A stretch of 64,000 nucleotides of DNA, from contig CP051228.1 in NCBI GenBank assembly GCA_017792345.1, positions 434,001-498,000 of the forward strand. Reading direction: 5' to 3'. Source of the DNA: Mesoflavibacter sp. Its GTDB lineage: Bacteria > Pseudomonadota > Alphaproteobacteria > UBA8366 > Aestuariispiraceae. Shown here in pieces: positions 51,804 to 61,763 of the stretch (its first letter is position 1; each line of letters opens with the position of its first letter). The notes under the pieces were generated by a model, which worked only from the letters and a program-made list of their open reading frames with translations, searched no databases and had not been told where the DNA came from. The translations under genes were made by a program, and so were the position numbers.

Positions 51804-52772
51804 TCACCGATTTCGGCGAAGCCAATCCTGAATCGCCAACCCGATCGCCCGGGGGTGGTCTTCCTGAAAGAAATGGAGGCCTTGTCCGACGAAAACGGTC
51901 TCCAATTCCGGCAGATTGGATTTGTACCAACCGACGGCCTGGGCCGGGGTCGCAACACCCGGCTCGACATAGATAAGGAGCTTCGGCATATCGGAGCCGG
52001 TCATGTGCCCGGCAATCCGTTCCATTACCTGGACATTCTGTTCCGGCACGCCGGCAATCGGCAGCTCCCGCGGCCATTGCAACGTGGGAAGTCTGTCGGA
52101 CGGATTCTCGAAGGGCGCTCGATAGGCGGCCATCGCCTTGGCGCCCAATGTCCGGTTTACGAAGCCTGGCAGCATCTGCTCAACGAACATGTTCTGTTCG
52201 AAGACCATCGCCTCACCTGTTTGCGGGGTGCGCAGCGCCTTCAGCGCAGCCCCGGCCTCACCAATGGCCTCGTACGACGGAAGCGGAAAGGCCGGCGGCA
52301 ACACCCCTTCCATGAAAGCGAGCGCCTGGACCCTTTCCGGGTGCCGCGCCGCGAAGTCCCAGGCGAGGGTCGCGCCCCAGTCGTGCCCGACCAGGACAAC
52401 CGACTCCCATCCCATCGCATCGATGAATGCGTCGAGGTAACGGGCATGATCGTCGAAACTGTAGGCAATGTCGGGCTTGCCCGACGCGCCCATTCCGATC
52501 AAATCGACGGCCAAGGCACGATGACTTTCACCGACGATCGGCAAGACATTGCGCCATAGATAGGCCGAGGTCGGATTCCCGTGGAGGAAAAGAACCGGCG
52601 CACCGCTACCGCTCTCGATAAACGACATGGTGCTGTCCAGCACCGTGACCTCGGATCGCGGGAGGACCAAATCCTCCGACACGTCCGGCCGGGGCAGCTT
52701 AACGCCCTCCGCGACGGCCAGCCCGCTGACAAGGGTGATGCCCCCTATTGCGGCAAGCAACTTTCTAAACAT
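51804..52772 (-). CDS. Exported haloalkane dehalogenase-like alpha/beta hydrolase
   Basis: 322 aa. The full haloalkane dehalogenase subfamily II active site is visible: nucleophile D131 in VGHDWGATLAW, halide-binding N66 (LFLHGNPTSAYLWRN) and W132, acid E155 (FMEGVLPP) and base H300 (GLHFFQEDHP). Such enzymes hydrolyse carbon-halogen bonds of alkyl halides. Unlike the classic cytoplasmic DhaA/LinB it begins with a signal peptide (KLLAAIGGITLVSGLAVA, likely cut after A21), so it should act in the periplasm. It is alone on its transcript. Dehalogenation itself is inferred from residues. Confidence 0.87.
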   Translation of the reverse strand: MFRKLLAAIGGITLVSGLAVAEGVKLPRPDVSEDLVLPRSEVTVLDSTMSFIESGSGAPVLFLHGNPTSAYLWRNVLPIVGESHRALAVDLIGMGASGKPDIAYSFDDHARYLDAFIDAMGWESVVLVGHDWGATLAWDFAARHPERVQALAFMEGVLPPAFPLPSYEAIGEAGAALKALRTPQTGEAMVFEQNMFVEQMLPGFVNRTLGAKAMAAYRAPFENPSDRLPTLQWPRELPIAGVPEQNVQVMERIAGHMTGSDMPKLLIYVEPGVATPAQAVGWYKSNLPELETVFVGQGLHFFQEDHPRAIGLAIQDWLRRNR

Positions 52773-53220
52773 GGACCACTTCCTCTTTCGTAGAACGCTT
52801 CGGCTCCGGCCTCGCTTTCCCGATCAGGGCGAGCAGTCCTTTTCCGAGCCGCAGCGGATTGGAAAAGCCGAACTGGGGTATCCCGTCGGCGTCGCCTTCC
52901 TTCCGGAGCCTGGCCAACCGGCAGACAGCTCCCGCGCGGGCGACGGCATCGAATATGAGACCCCCCGAACATTCTTGAAGGGAATTTCAGGACTATGCGG
53001 AATGACGTCACGGCATTCTGAATGTGCGATGTTTCACTCGCGTCGGCGGGGAGATCGTCATTTTGTCTTTCCATGTATCGCCTCAAAAAAAGTGGCCGCC
53101 GCCGAGGCAGCGACCGAGGTGAGACGCCAGGAGATGCAGATCATGTTGTTGAATGCATCGCCCTAGCACGGCCGATGGAAGAGCAAGTTGAACCGGCCGG
53201 TAATCAACGGAACGCGCAGG
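52773..53220. other. Gap without a supported gene before the dehalogenase
   Basis: Promoter side of the dehalogenase gene and 3' side of the chemoreceptor gene. A leftward frame of about 70 codons without a start codon stays open from roughly 52990 and ends in a stop that overlaps the dehalogenase ATG; its sequence (for example DADGIPQFGFSNPLRLGKG) is not one I recognise. It could be the worn 3' end of a lost gene. Nothing else is supported. Confidence 0.35.
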
Positions 53221-55362
53221 TCATCCGGCACGAATGCCGCATACGAAATCCCCGACTTGGCGCTCAAGCACCTCGGCCGAGGCCGCGAGCTCATCGCACA
53301 TGTGAAGAACCTCCGAGGCTTCATCGCCGGTCCTTTCCGAGGCGACCGATACCCTTGCGATCCCTTCCGAGACCTGACCGGCACCGGTGGCAACCTCTTG
53401 TGTGTTGCGTGCGATTTCCTGAGTCGTCGCGCCTTGCTGTTCGACCGCCGAGGCAACCGCGTTGTTCATTTGCTCCAGGGATTGAACCACATCGGCAATC
53501 GCCTGAATGGTCTCCACCACATCCCGGCTGGCCGATTGGATCTCCTCGATCTGCGCCCGGATCTCTTCGGTCGCCTTGGCCGTTTGGCTCGCCAGGGATT
53601 TCACCTCATTCGCGACGACGGCGAACCCTTTCCCGGACTCGCCCGCACGGGCGGCCTCAATCGTGGCGTTGAGCGCCAATAGGTTCGTCTGCTCTGCGAT
53701 ATCCTGGATCAACGTGATGACGTCGCCGATCTGCTGCGCTGTCTTGGCCAAGGTCTGGACGCGGTGATCGCCGCGCTGCGCTTCCTCGCTCGCCTGCCGT
53801 GACATCTGCGCCGCGCGGCCCATTTGGTTATCGATTTCCCGGACAGTTGCAGCCAGTTCTTCCGCCGCAGCGGATACCGCCTGGACGTTGGCGCTCGATT
53901 CCTCTGAAGAACCGGCGACCAGCGACGATTCCGCCCGCGCCTCACCGGTTGCCTGGCTCATCGTTTCCGCGCGTCTCCGGACCTCTCCGATATGCTCGAC
54001 AAGGGTTCCGACCAACCCGCCCACCGACTCTTCGAACCGCGCGGCGAGATCAATCATTGTCTGCCTTTTTTCCTCCTCGATCCGGCGCGACGTTTCTACC
54101 TTCTCCGCCTCCATCTCCTGCATTCGGATCGCGTTCTCCTTGAACACCTGAACCGCGGACGCAATGTCCGCAATCTCGTCCTTTCGGTTCAGGCCGGGCA
54201 CGTCGACTGAATTGTCGTTGTCCGCCAACCGGCGGACCGCGAAGGCCATATCGCGGATCGGACCTGTAATTCCTCTGCCCAGAAAGACCGACAGGCCGCC
54301 CAGGATCACGATCACCCCGGCCGACAGCAGAAGCATGGCACTGCCCATCCGATCGACCGCGGCCATTGCCATATGTTCCGGTTGGGCGGCGACCAGAAAG
54401 TACGATCGGCCGGAAACATTCAGCGGCCGGTATGCGGCAAGCAGGGTACCGGACAGGGGGTCTTCCACCGCCATCTCTCCCCCCTTGCCGTCCGCGAAGG
54501 CTTGGCGCAGTTCCTGTGCAACGGAATACTCCAAAGCCGGCGCGGATAGGTCATCGAGGGTCCGGTCGGTCCGAAGGATCCCGTCAACACCCACCAGCAT
54601 ATTGTCCTGTGGGGTGCCGTCCTGCTCCTCCCCACCGATCGCGTTCGAAATTTTTGCGGACGATATGCGAATGACCAGGGCCGCCATGGCCGGTTCTCCA
54701 CCTCGGAAGGCAGCTGCATCGTAAAGAGGCTGTGCCCAGAAGGCGGAGACCGTGTCGGCGCCGCCGCCTTCATAGGGCGAGAAATCGATGAAGGTCTGTT
54801 CCCCCTGGTGCAGGCCGAGAGCCTCCCGCGCGATTTTTGACATCGGGCTGGGTCCCATATCCGCAATGTTCCGAAGGAAGCCGTCGCCCTTGGTTACCGA
54901 GTAAATGACCCACCCGTTGCGCGATACGATGTAAACGTCCGAAATTTCCGAGGTATGCCACAAGGCATAGAACGAACTGTGCAAGCCGACATGCCGCCAC
55001 GAATAAATGTCCTTCCTCTTCTCCCCAGTGATCTCGGCACGCTCTTCCGGCGTCAATTTCGGATCCGCGAAAAAGCTGCGGATTTCGCCAATCTTGGATT
55101 GCTCCGTCTCGAAGGCCACGATCAGGTCCTCGACCCCCTTGATCACGCCTTCGCTACGCGCAAGGCCGTCCAGGTTTTCCGTTGTGGTCGTCAGCAACCG
55201 GGACAGGTGATCTCTTTTGGTTTCGGCAATAAAGCTCAGCCGATTGACTGCCGCGTCGAAGAGCGCGTCCCGACTTTGAATGTAACCCAGAATTCCGATC
55301 AACGCGCAGGACGTCATACACAACAACACTGCGACGAAAGGCACTTTGTATTGCAGCTTCAT
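53221..55362 (-). CDS. Methyl-accepting chemotaxis protein with dCache sensor
   Basis: About 713 aa. Membrane segment at about 7-27, periplasmic dCache-like sensor ([33 protein letters not shown]) to about 320, second membrane segment at about 335-357, HAMP, and the signalling domain with the conserved hairpin tip ([41 protein letters not shown]). No C-terminal CheR-binding pentapeptide. Mediates taxis to a small ligand; no che genes are near. Start MKLQYKVPF chosen to put the membrane segment at the N-terminus; ATG at 55401 also in frame. Confidence 0.92.
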   Translation of the reverse strand: MKLQYKVPFVAVLLCMTSCALIGILGYIQSRDALFDAAVNRLSFIAETKRDHLSRLLTTTTENLDGLARSEGVIKGVEDLIVAFETEQSKIGEIRSFFADPKLTPEERAEITGEKRKDIYSWRHVGLHSSFYALWHTSEISDVYIVSRNGWVIYSVTKGDGFLRNIADMGPSPMSKIAREALGLHQGEQTFIDFSPYEGGGADTVSAFWAQPLYDAAAFRGGEPAMAALVIRISSAKISNAIGGEEQDGTPQDNMLVGVDGILRTDRTLDDLSAPALEYSVAQELRQAFADGKGGEMAVEDPLSGTLLAAYRPLNVSGRSYFLVAAQPEHMAMAAVDRMGSAMLLLSAGVIVILGGLSVFLGRGITGPIRDMAFAVRRLADNDNSVDVPGLNRKDEIADIASAVQVFKENAIRMQEMEAEKVETSRRIEEEKRQTMIDLAARFEESVGGLVGTLVEHIGEVRRRAETMSQATGEARAESSLVAGSSEESSANVQAVSAAAEELAATVREIDNQMGRAAQMSRQASEEAQRGDHRVQTLAKTAQQIGDVITLIQDIAEQTNLLALNATIEAARAGESGKGFAVVANEVKSLASQTAKATEEIRAQIEEIQSASRDVVETIQAIADVVQSLEQMNNAVASAVEQQGATTQEIARNTQEVATGAGQVSEGIARVSVASERTGDEASEVLHMCDELAASAEVLERQVGDFVCGIRAG

Positions 55363-55401
55363 TCGGCTCGCCCCCGAGGTTGAGATCACCTCTGCGCGCA
55401 T

Positions 55402-55781
55402 GCGTCGGCCAAATTCATCACCCGCGTTGGGCGGATGGAGACCTGCGGCAACCGAATTTCACGAAGCGCGAGCAGATAGGGCCGCACCTTTTCGTTGAGC
55501 AAACATCCGATACAAACAGTGATCGACCGGCGTGTTGAACAATTATTGTGTGCTTCGATCCCACTTCCCCAACCGTCCGCAACGACCCCTCCCATAGCGG
55601 CGCAGCGTCAGTGCCGGAAGTATCGATCCACAGCATCGGGGAGGACAAACTAGTATTATCTATCGGTATCATACAGGCAGGTTATGAATGCCGTCCGCCC
55701 GACTACTGTCCTTGTGTAAAATCTGGAAAATCCGCGCGGAACCGCCCGCCACGCCAGAGGGGCGCGACGGGCGCTGTCCGA
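55402..55781. other. 380-bp intergenic region upstream of the chemoreceptor gene
   Basis: Carries the chemoreceptor promoter by position. Open frames here are antisense or without start and match nothing known. An AT-rich patch with GTATTATCTATCGGTATCAT lies near 55650. Confidence 0.35.
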
Positions 55782-56468
55782 TCAGTCCCGGATGGCGATC
55801 AATGCCTTCTTGATGGCATCGACCTCGGTGCGGCGGCGATAATTGTTTGGAACGAAGGCCCGCGTAATCGTGCGGTCCTGCGCAATGACATATGTTGCCG
55901 GATCGGCGAAGGCGTAGGTATCGCTGCCGGTGAGAACCGTCAGATCAATCCCGATCTGGGACAGCACATGGCGGTGCGCTTCCGGCAGTTCGAACACCAG
56001 GCCGTAGAGCGATGCCAGCTTGCTGTCCTGATCATGAAGAACGTCGAACTTCACCGATGGAGTGGCACCGGCGATGACGTCGTCCGGCACGCCGGCCGTT
56101 TTCATGAGATCGATGGCATTCGGCCGTTCCGGCGTCACCGCAACCAGGGTCGCCCCCAGATCGGTGATCTCGCTCAGCCGGTCATCGTACTCTTTGAGCT
56201 GCAGGTTGCAGTAAGGGCACCAGATACCCCGGTAGAAAGTCAGCACCACCGGGCCTTTCTCCAGATATCCGGACAGACTGCCGACGCCGCCGCCATAACG
56301 CGGCAAATCGAAATCCGGGGCCATTTCGCCTTCGGCTAAGGCGTTGTCGATGATCCCCATGGCACTGATCTCGCCCGCACCCTGTTCAATGGGGCCATAG
56401 AGTTCAGGCGGCAGGGTGTCCCGGAAGTATTGGACGGCCTCACGAATTTTACCGTTCAGACTGGTCAC
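55782..56468 (-). CDS. Peroxiredoxin-like (AhpC/TSA family) protein
   Basis: 228 aa with a thioredoxin fold: LPRYGGGVGSLSGYL, then FYRGIWCPYCNLQLKEYDDRL, where the CPYC pair replaces the single peroxidatic cysteine of classical AhpC, and VSPERP-like VAVTPERPNAI. Members of this group are annotated peroxiredoxin-like and may reduce peroxides or disulphides. GTG start behind GGAG. Divergent from a TetR gene with a 106-bp gap containing an inverted repeat, so it is probably its target. Confidence 0.85.
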   Translation of the reverse strand: MTSLNGKIREAVQYFRDTLPPELYGPIEQGAGEISAMGIIDNALAEGEMAPDFDLPRYGGGVGSLSGYLEKGPVVLTFYRGIWCPYCNLQLKEYDDRLSEITDLGATLVAVTPERPNAIDLMKTAGVPDDVIAGATPSVKFDVLHDQDSKLASLYGLVFELPEAHRHVLSQIGIDLTVLTGSDTYAFADPATYVIAQDRTITRAFVPNNYRRRTEVDAIKKALIAIRD

Positions 56469-56496
56469 GCGTGTGCTCCTTCATTTGACACGATTA

Positions 56497-56518
56497 TTAT
56501 GTACAGATATGAACATAA
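56497..56518. promoter_or_regulatory. Candidate operator between peroxiredoxin-like gene and tetR
   Basis: Inverted repeat TTATGT-N10-ACATAA. The sequence ATGTACAG inside it recurs at 56534-56541, 35 bp on. Symmetric spacing between two divergent genes suggests the TetR binding site. Confidence 0.5.
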
Positions 56519-56574
56519 CAGCGTGACAATTTAATGTACAGCACTGTCTAAAATTAATTGGAACTCCAAGACTC

Positions 56575-57165
56575 ATGGGCAGACCGACAAAATTCGATCG
56601 GGAAGAGGCGGTGGAAACCGCCATGGAAACGATCTGGACCAACGGCTTCGAGAAATCCTCCGTGAAGAACCTGGCCGAGACATTGGGGATGACACGGTCC
56701 AGCTTCTATAACGCATTCGGCACGCGTGAAGATCTGTTCCTGGAAACGGTGCCGCTCTATGCGAAACAGAGCCCGGACGCGATCTTGAACGAGGCTCAAT
56801 CAGGCCCCGTCCTGCCGGCGGTGGTGGAAATGTTCCGGGCGATCTGTCGTACCCGTGCCGCGGACCCCGAAGCGCGCGGATGCATGATCATCAACACGAT
56901 CTGCGAAATCTGCCCCGACACGGATGGATTGGGACGTGATCTGCAAAATATGATCGAGGCATCGACCACTCGGTTCGAAGATTTGATGACCCATGCCCGG
57001 GAGAATGGGGAACTGCCCCCCGATGCCGACCCTCATGCGATCGCGCTGGCCCTGCAAAATCTGATGATCGGCCTGAACGTCTATAGCAAGGTTCAACGCA
57101 GCGAGAGCGAACTCTGGCTGTCCGCCCGAACGACCCTCATGGGTTTGGGCATCGTGGCAGAGTGA
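56575..57165 (+). CDS. TetR-family regulator
   Basis: 196 aa: helix-turn-helix in EAVETAMETIWTNGFEKSSVKNLAETLGMTRSSFYNAFGTREDLF (about 10-54) and TetR C-terminal domain. The GRPTKFDREEAVETAMETIW opening and CMIINT motif place it with AcuR/YjdC-like regulators that often respond to electrophiles. Divergent from the peroxiredoxin-like gene; probably its repressor. Confidence 0.92.
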   Translation: MGRPTKFDREEAVETAMETIWTNGFEKSSVKNLAETLGMTRSSFYNAFGTREDLFLETVPLYAKQSPDAILNEAQSGPVLPAVVEMFRAICRTRAADPEARGCMIINTICEICPDTDGLGRDLQNMIEASTTRFEDLMTHARENGELPPDADPHAIALALQNLMIGLNVYSKVQRSESELWLSARTTLMGLGIVAE

Positions 57166-57220
57166 GAAACGACACCGCGTCCAGCAGCCGCGCCAGTATC
57201 GCGTCACTGCCCAACACATG

Positions 57221-57249
57221 GGTCCGCCGGCACCGCGCAAAGGCGGACC
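57221..57249. terminator. Hairpin between convergent tetR and LysR genes
   Basis: GGTCCGCC (57221-57228) pairs perfectly with GGCGGACC (57242-57249) around a 13-nt loop. Confidence 0.5.
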
Positions 57250-57285
57250 ACCGTTGAGGCGACGCCTACCGACGGCTGCCGATCG

Positions 57286-58188
57286 TCAGTCGCACTCGTA
57301 GCGGCGGACGAAGGTTTCCTGCATCTGCTGTGCGAAGCGCGCCGATGCGACCGGTAGCGTCCTGCCTTTCAATTGGCCGAAATAGAGCATCCCGGGCGGG
57401 ACGTCCCGTGAGTCGATGGGGCGCGACACGATACCGGGATCGTCCTGCGGTAGGCCGATGGGCAGTTGGAACGAAATGATGTTCTCCGCGACCGCGTGAT
57501 GCCGCAGGAATTCGAAACTGTCGGATTCGACCATCGGGTTCAGAACCAGCGAAGACTTGATCGTCGCGATCTCCAGCAGATGCCGCACGCCATAGGCATG
57601 GGACGGAACGGCGACGGGATGCTGCACGATGTCCCGCAGCCGCAGCACGTCCTGCCCGGCGAGCGGATGATCGGGGGCCATGATCGCGTGGACCGGCTGC
57701 CGGATCGTCAGGATGTGCTGAAATTCCAACAGGCGCACCGGTTCGAACACGAGTGCGATATCGGCGCTGATGTCCAGCAAGGCCTGTTCCGCCTCGGCCC
57801 GGTCGCGCAGCAGCACCTCGAACGTCACTTTCGGATGGGCCTTGCGATAGATCGATATCTGTTCCGGCAGGAAATACGGCAGCAGCGCCTGACTGCATGC
57901 GATCGAAACATGGCCGCGGCGCTCGCCGCTCAGATCCGCGATCTGGCTCTTGACCCGCTCCAGGTCGCTCATCTGCGTGCGGATGTGATGGATCAGCAAT
58001 TCCCCGGCCGCGGACAGCCGAACGCCGCGCGGATGACGCTCGAAAATCGAGACGCCCAGTTCCTCTTCCAGGGTCAGGATCCGCCGGTTCAACGCGGTGG
58101 AGGTGATCGCCAGCGTTTCCGCCGCCCGACGGATGGACCCGGTGCGGGCAACGATATCGACGTATTTGAACGGCGACATATGGCGCAT
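57286..58188 (-). CDS. LysR-family regulator of the atzF-dpp operon
   Basis: 300 aa with helix-turn-helix in FKYVDIVARTGSIRRAAETLAITSTALNRRILTLEEELGVSIFER (about 7-51) and a standard effector domain. Divergent from allophanate hydrolase with 114 bp between starts, so it likely governs the hydrolase and ABC transporter. ATG at 58179 is an alternative start. Confidence 0.92.
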   Translation of the reverse strand: MRHMSPFKYVDIVARTGSIRRAAETLAITSTALNRRILTLEEELGVSIFERHPRGVRLSAAGELLIHHIRTQMSDLERVKSQIADLSGERRGHVSIACSQALLPYFLPEQISIYRKAHPKVTFEVLLRDRAEAEQALLDISADIALVFEPVRLLEFQHILTIRQPVHAIMAPDHPLAGQDVLRLRDIVQHPVAVPSHAYGVRHLLEIATIKSSLVLNPMVESDSFEFLRHHAVAENIISFQLPIGLPQDDPGIVSRPIDSRDVPPGMLYFGQLKGRTLPVASARFAQQMQETFVRRYECD

Positions 58189-58302
58189 CGCGGATCCCAG
58201 TGCTGCGTTTTTTGCATCGATATAAGTTATTTTTAGCAGTATGACGCATCACTAACAACTGCTTCTCTTTCCGCACGTTCGTTTTGGAAGGGGCAGTGGA
58301 CG

Positions 58303-60132
58303 GTGCGGGATCTGGCTTTCGACATACAATCGCTTCATGCGGCCTATCTGTCGGGCATTACCCCGCGCGCCGTGCTGGAGGAGGCGCTGCGCCGGCTGGA
58401 GGACGCGGATGACCCCGGCATCTTCCTGCATCTCGCGGACCCGCAGAACCTGGAAACTCAATGCGCCGCGCTGGGCCCGTTCGACCCGGTCGCGAAGCCG
58501 CTTTGGGGTTTGCCGGTCGCGGTGAAGGACAATATCGACGTCGCCGGCATGCCGACCACGGCGGCCTGTCCCGCCTTCGCCTACATGGCGACGGAGGACG
58601 CGTTCGTCGTCGCCCGGCTGCGCGAGGCGGGGGCGGTGATCCTGGGCAAGACGAATCTGGACCAGTTCGCGACCGGCCTTGTCGGCGTGCGCACGCCTTA
58701 TCCGGTCCCGCGCAATGCGCTGGACCCCGAAATCGTGCCCGGCGGATCAAGCTCCGGCTCCGCGGTCGCCGTCGCGCGCGGCATCGTCACCTTCGCGCTG
58801 GGCACCGATACGGCGGGGTCCGGCCGGGTGCCGGCCGCGCTGAACAGCATTGTCGGCCTGAAGCCGACCCTGGGTGCCTGGTCGGCCGGCGGGATGCTGC
58901 CGGCCTGCAGGACGCTGGACACGATTTCGGTCTTCGCGCTCACCGTCGCCGACGCCTATTCAATTCACCGCGTCGCCGCCGCCTTCGACGTGAGTGATTC
59001 ATATTCCAGACCGTTCCCGGCACCGCCCTTGGCCGCCATGCCGCCGTCCTTCACCGTTGGGATTCCGGACGCGAACAGCATCCGCTTTTTCGACGATACG
59101 ATTCAGGCCCATTCCTTCGACGAAGCGCTCGCCGACATCTCCGCCCTCGGCGGAAAGATCGTCGAGATCGATTTCACGCCGTTCCACGAGGTCGCGGCGC
59201 TGCTTTATGACAATGTTTGGGTCGCCGAACGGTATGCAGCGATCGAGACATTGTTGAAAGACGCCCCCGACGCGATTCTTCCGGTAACCCGGTCCGTGAT
59301 CGGCAAGGCGGAGGCCTTCTCGGCCGCCGACGTCTTCCGGGGAACGTACCGGCTGCAGGATCTGAAGCGTATTGCCGGACCGATCATCGAGCAGCTCGAT
59401 CTGATCTGCGTTCCGACCATACCGACCTTTCAGACGGTCGCGGATCTGGAGGCGGATCCGATCGGGCCGAATTCGCGCCTCGGCACCTATACGAACTTCG
59501 TCAATTTGCTCGACCTCTGCGGGCTCGCCGTACCGGTCCGGGCACGCAGCGACGGACGGCCCGGCAGCGTGACGCTCCTGGCGACGGCCGGACGCGACGG
59601 AATGCTCGCCTCCCTTGGCGCCGCGCTTCAGGAACGAACCGGCCCGGCCTTGGGCGCGACGCCCTGGAGCCTGCCGCCCGCCGCACCGCGCAGCGCCCAG
59701 CCGATGCCGGACGAAATCGCCCTCGCGGCGGTCGGTGCGCATATGTCGGGCCTGCCGCTGAACGGCGAGTTGACCCGGCGCGGCGCGCGCTTCCTGAAGA
59801 CGGCTAAGACCGCGCCCGGCTATCGCCTGTACAGCCTGCCCGGCGGTCCGCCCGCCCGCCCCGGCCTGGTGCGCGAAGGCGGCAAAGATGCCGTCGAGCT
59901 CGAAATATGGGCCCTGCCGCAAACGCAGTTCGGCGCCTTCATCAAGGGCATCCCCGCGCCGCTCGGGATCGGGACCCTGACCTTGGAGGACGGCACAGCG
60001 GTCAAGGGATTCCTGTGCGAAGCGATTGCGGCGCAGGGCGCGGAAGACATCACCCGCTTCGGCGGCTGGCGCGGCTATCTCGAATTTCAGCAAGAACAGC
60101 ACACTCTGTCCAAGGAGAAGAACCATGCGTAG
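58303..60132 (+). CDS. atzF: Allophanate hydrolase (AtzF type)
   Basis: 609 aa. Hydrolyses allophanate to ammonia and CO2. Amidase-signature domain with the Ser-cisSer-Lys triad K75 (VAVKDNIDVAG), S149 (VPGGSSSGSA) and S173 (TDTAGSGRVPAAL), the same spacing as AtzF K91/S165/S189. The extra C-terminal domain of about 150 aa (from MPDEIALAAVGAHMSGLPLN to FGGWRGYLE) is the AtzF C-terminal domain. No urea carboxylase is adjacent, so allophanate more likely comes from biuret or a related imported compound. GTG start; stop overlaps the next gene's ATG by 8 bp. Confidence 0.93.
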   Translation: MRDLAFDIQSLHAAYLSGITPRAVLEEALRRLEDADDPGIFLHLADPQNLETQCAALGPFDPVAKPLWGLPVAVKDNIDVAGMPTTAACPAFAYMATEDAFVVARLREAGAVILGKTNLDQFATGLVGVRTPYPVPRNALDPEIVPGGSSSGSAVAVARGIVTFALGTDTAGSGRVPAALNSIVGLKPTLGAWSAGGMLPACRTLDTISVFALTVADAYSIHRVAAAFDVSDSYSRPFPAPPLAAMPPSFTVGIPDANSIRFFDDTIQAHSFDEALADISALGGKIVEIDFTPFHEVAALLYDNVWVAERYAAIETLLKDAPDAILPVTRSVIGKAEAFSAADVFRGTYRLQDLKRIAGPIIEQLDLICVPTIPTFQTVADLEADPIGPNSRLGTYTNFVNLLDLCGLAVPVRARSDGRPGSVTLLATAGRDGMLASLGAALQERTGPALGATPWSLPPAAPRSAQPMPDEIALAAVGAHMSGLPLNGELTRRGARFLKTAKTAPGYRLYSLPGGPPARPGLVREGGKDAVELEIWALPQTQFGAFIKGIPAPLGIGTLTLEDGTAVKGFLCEAIAAQGAEDITRFGGWRGYLEFQQEQHTLSKEKNHA

Positions 60133-61747
60133 ACGCGATTTCCTAAAGACCGCCGGCATCGCCGCCGGCGCGTCGGTCCTGCCCTTCCTGCGGTATCTGC
60201 CCGCGCATGCGGCATCGCGGGAAGGCACGCTCGTCGTCGTCACCGGCGACGGGATCAACAGCCTGGACCTGCACCGCAAGGGCACGAACCGACCCAGCTA
60301 TCAGGTCACGGTCAACATCTACGACCGGCTTGTGCGGTTCGGCGTCAAGACGCTGCCGGACGGCTCGCTCAGCTACGATTCGACCAAGATCGAACCGGAG
60401 GTCGCGGAATCCTGGTCCATTTCGGAAGACGGGATGTCGCTGACCTTCAAGATCAGTCCGAAGGCGAAATTCTGGGACGGCACGCAGATCACGGCGGAGG
60501 ATGTGAAATGGTCCTTCGACCGCGCCGTGTCCCTGGGCGGGTTCCCGGGCGTCCAGATGAAGGCCGGATCGATGAGCGACCCGTCGCAGTTCGTCGCGGT
60601 CGACGCCATGACCTTCCGCATCGATCTGCCGCACGCCTCCAAGCTGGCGCTGCCGGATCTGGCGGTACCGGTTCCCTTCATCATCAATTCGAAGGTCGCG
60701 AAGGAACACGCGACGGAGGCGGATCCCTGGGCGACCGAGTACCTGCACCAGACTCCGGCCGGATCCGGCCCGTTCAAACTCACCCGCTGGGATCCGGGTC
60801 AGCAGTTCCTCTATGAGCGCAACGACGCCTGGGAGCTTGGCCCGAAGCCGGCCCTGGAACGCGTCATCGTGCGTGAGGTCCCGTCCGCGGCGACCCGCCG
60901 GGCTCTGCTTGAGAAGGGAGACGCGGATTTCTACATGGACGTGCCCCCGAAGGACGCCAAGGAATTGATGGAGGGCGGCAAACTGAAGGTTTCCGGCGCG
61001 CCGATCGACAATTGCCTGCATGTCCTGGGGCTCAACGTCAATTTCGCGCCCTTCGACAACAAACTGGTCCGTCAGGCCATCGCCTATGCCGTACCCTATG
61101 CGGAAATCCTTCAGGCCAGCGCCTATGGCCGGGGCAAGCCGATGTTCGGCGGGGCGGAAGCAGAGCCCAGCACGGCGGAATGGCCGCAGCCCTTCCCCTA
61201 TGCGACCGACCTGGAGAAGGCGAAATCGCTCCTGACGGAAGCGGGCTTCCCGGACGGCTTCGAAACCACGCTGTCCTACAATCTCGGTCTCGCCGACTGG
61301 CAGGAGCCGACGGCGCTTCTGATCCAGGAAGCCCTGGGCAAGATCGGCATATCGGTGACGCTGGACAAGATTCCGGGGGCCAATTGGCGCACCGCGGCGC
61401 TCGTCGAAAAGCGCCTGCCGATGCATCTGGAGAATTTCGGCGGCTGGCTGAACTATCCGGATTATTACTTCTTCTGGGCCTATCAGGACGGGCACCTTTT
61501 CAACTCGTCCAATTACCGCAACGACGAGATCGAGGCGCTGGTCGTAGAAACCCTGCACATGGACGTCGCCGATCCGAAATACGACGACAACGTCAAGCGG
61601 ATGATCGCCATCGCCTTCGACGAGGTTCCGCGAATCCCGCTGTACCAACCCTATCTCGACGCGGCGATGCAGCCGAGTGTCGACGGGTACGTCGCCTGGT
61701 TCCACCGGCAGCTCGGCCTGCTCGGGATCAGCAAGGTCCAGGCATAG
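60125..61747 (+). CDS. ABC transporter substrate-binding protein, peptide/nickel (DppA/OppA) family
   Basis: 540-aa periplasmic binding protein of family 5. N-terminal Tat signal RRRDFLKTAGIAAGASVLPF, cut near AHAAS (about 30). The body has the family features SWSISEDGMSLTFKISPKAKFWDGTQITAEDVKWSFDRA and WDPGQQFLYERNDAW. Tat export is less common than Sec for this family but occurs in these bacteria. Overlaps atzF, so the ligand is probably the amide or urea compound that yields allophanate. Confidence 0.93.
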   Translation: MRRRDFLKTAGIAAGASVLPFLRYLPAHAASREGTLVVVTGDGINSLDLHRKGTNRPSYQVTVNIYDRLVRFGVKTLPDGSLSYDSTKIEPEVAESWSISEDGMSLTFKISPKAKFWDGTQITAEDVKWSFDRAVSLGGFPGVQMKAGSMSDPSQFVAVDAMTFRIDLPHASKLALPDLAVPVPFIINSKVAKEHATEADPWATEYLHQTPAGSGPFKLTRWDPGQQFLYERNDAWELGPKPALERVIVREVPSAATRRALLEKGDADFYMDVPPKDAKELMEGGKLKVSGAPIDNCLHVLGLNVNFAPFDNKLVRQAIAYAVPYAEILQASAYGRGKPMFGGAEAEPSTAEWPQPFPYATDLEKAKSLLTEAGFPDGFETTLSYNLGLADWQEPTALLIQEALGKIGISVTLDKIPGANWRTAALVEKRLPMHLENFGGWLNYPDYYFFWAYQDGHLFNSSNYRNDEIEALVVETLHMDVADPKYDDNVKRMIAIAFDEVPRIPLYQPYLDAAMQPSVDGYVAWFHRQLGLLGISKVQA

Positions 61748-61763
61748 GTTCGGGGGCAGCGCC

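Noticed and set aside
57266-58276. Leftward frame of 336 codons at the LysR locus
   Set aside because: Overlaps the true LysR frame in another phase and is Arg/Pro/Gly-rich without domain match.
58999-60285. Leftward open frame of 428 codons
   Set aside because: Antisense to atzF and the start of the binding-protein gene; low-complexity Arg/Gly/Ala-rich product.
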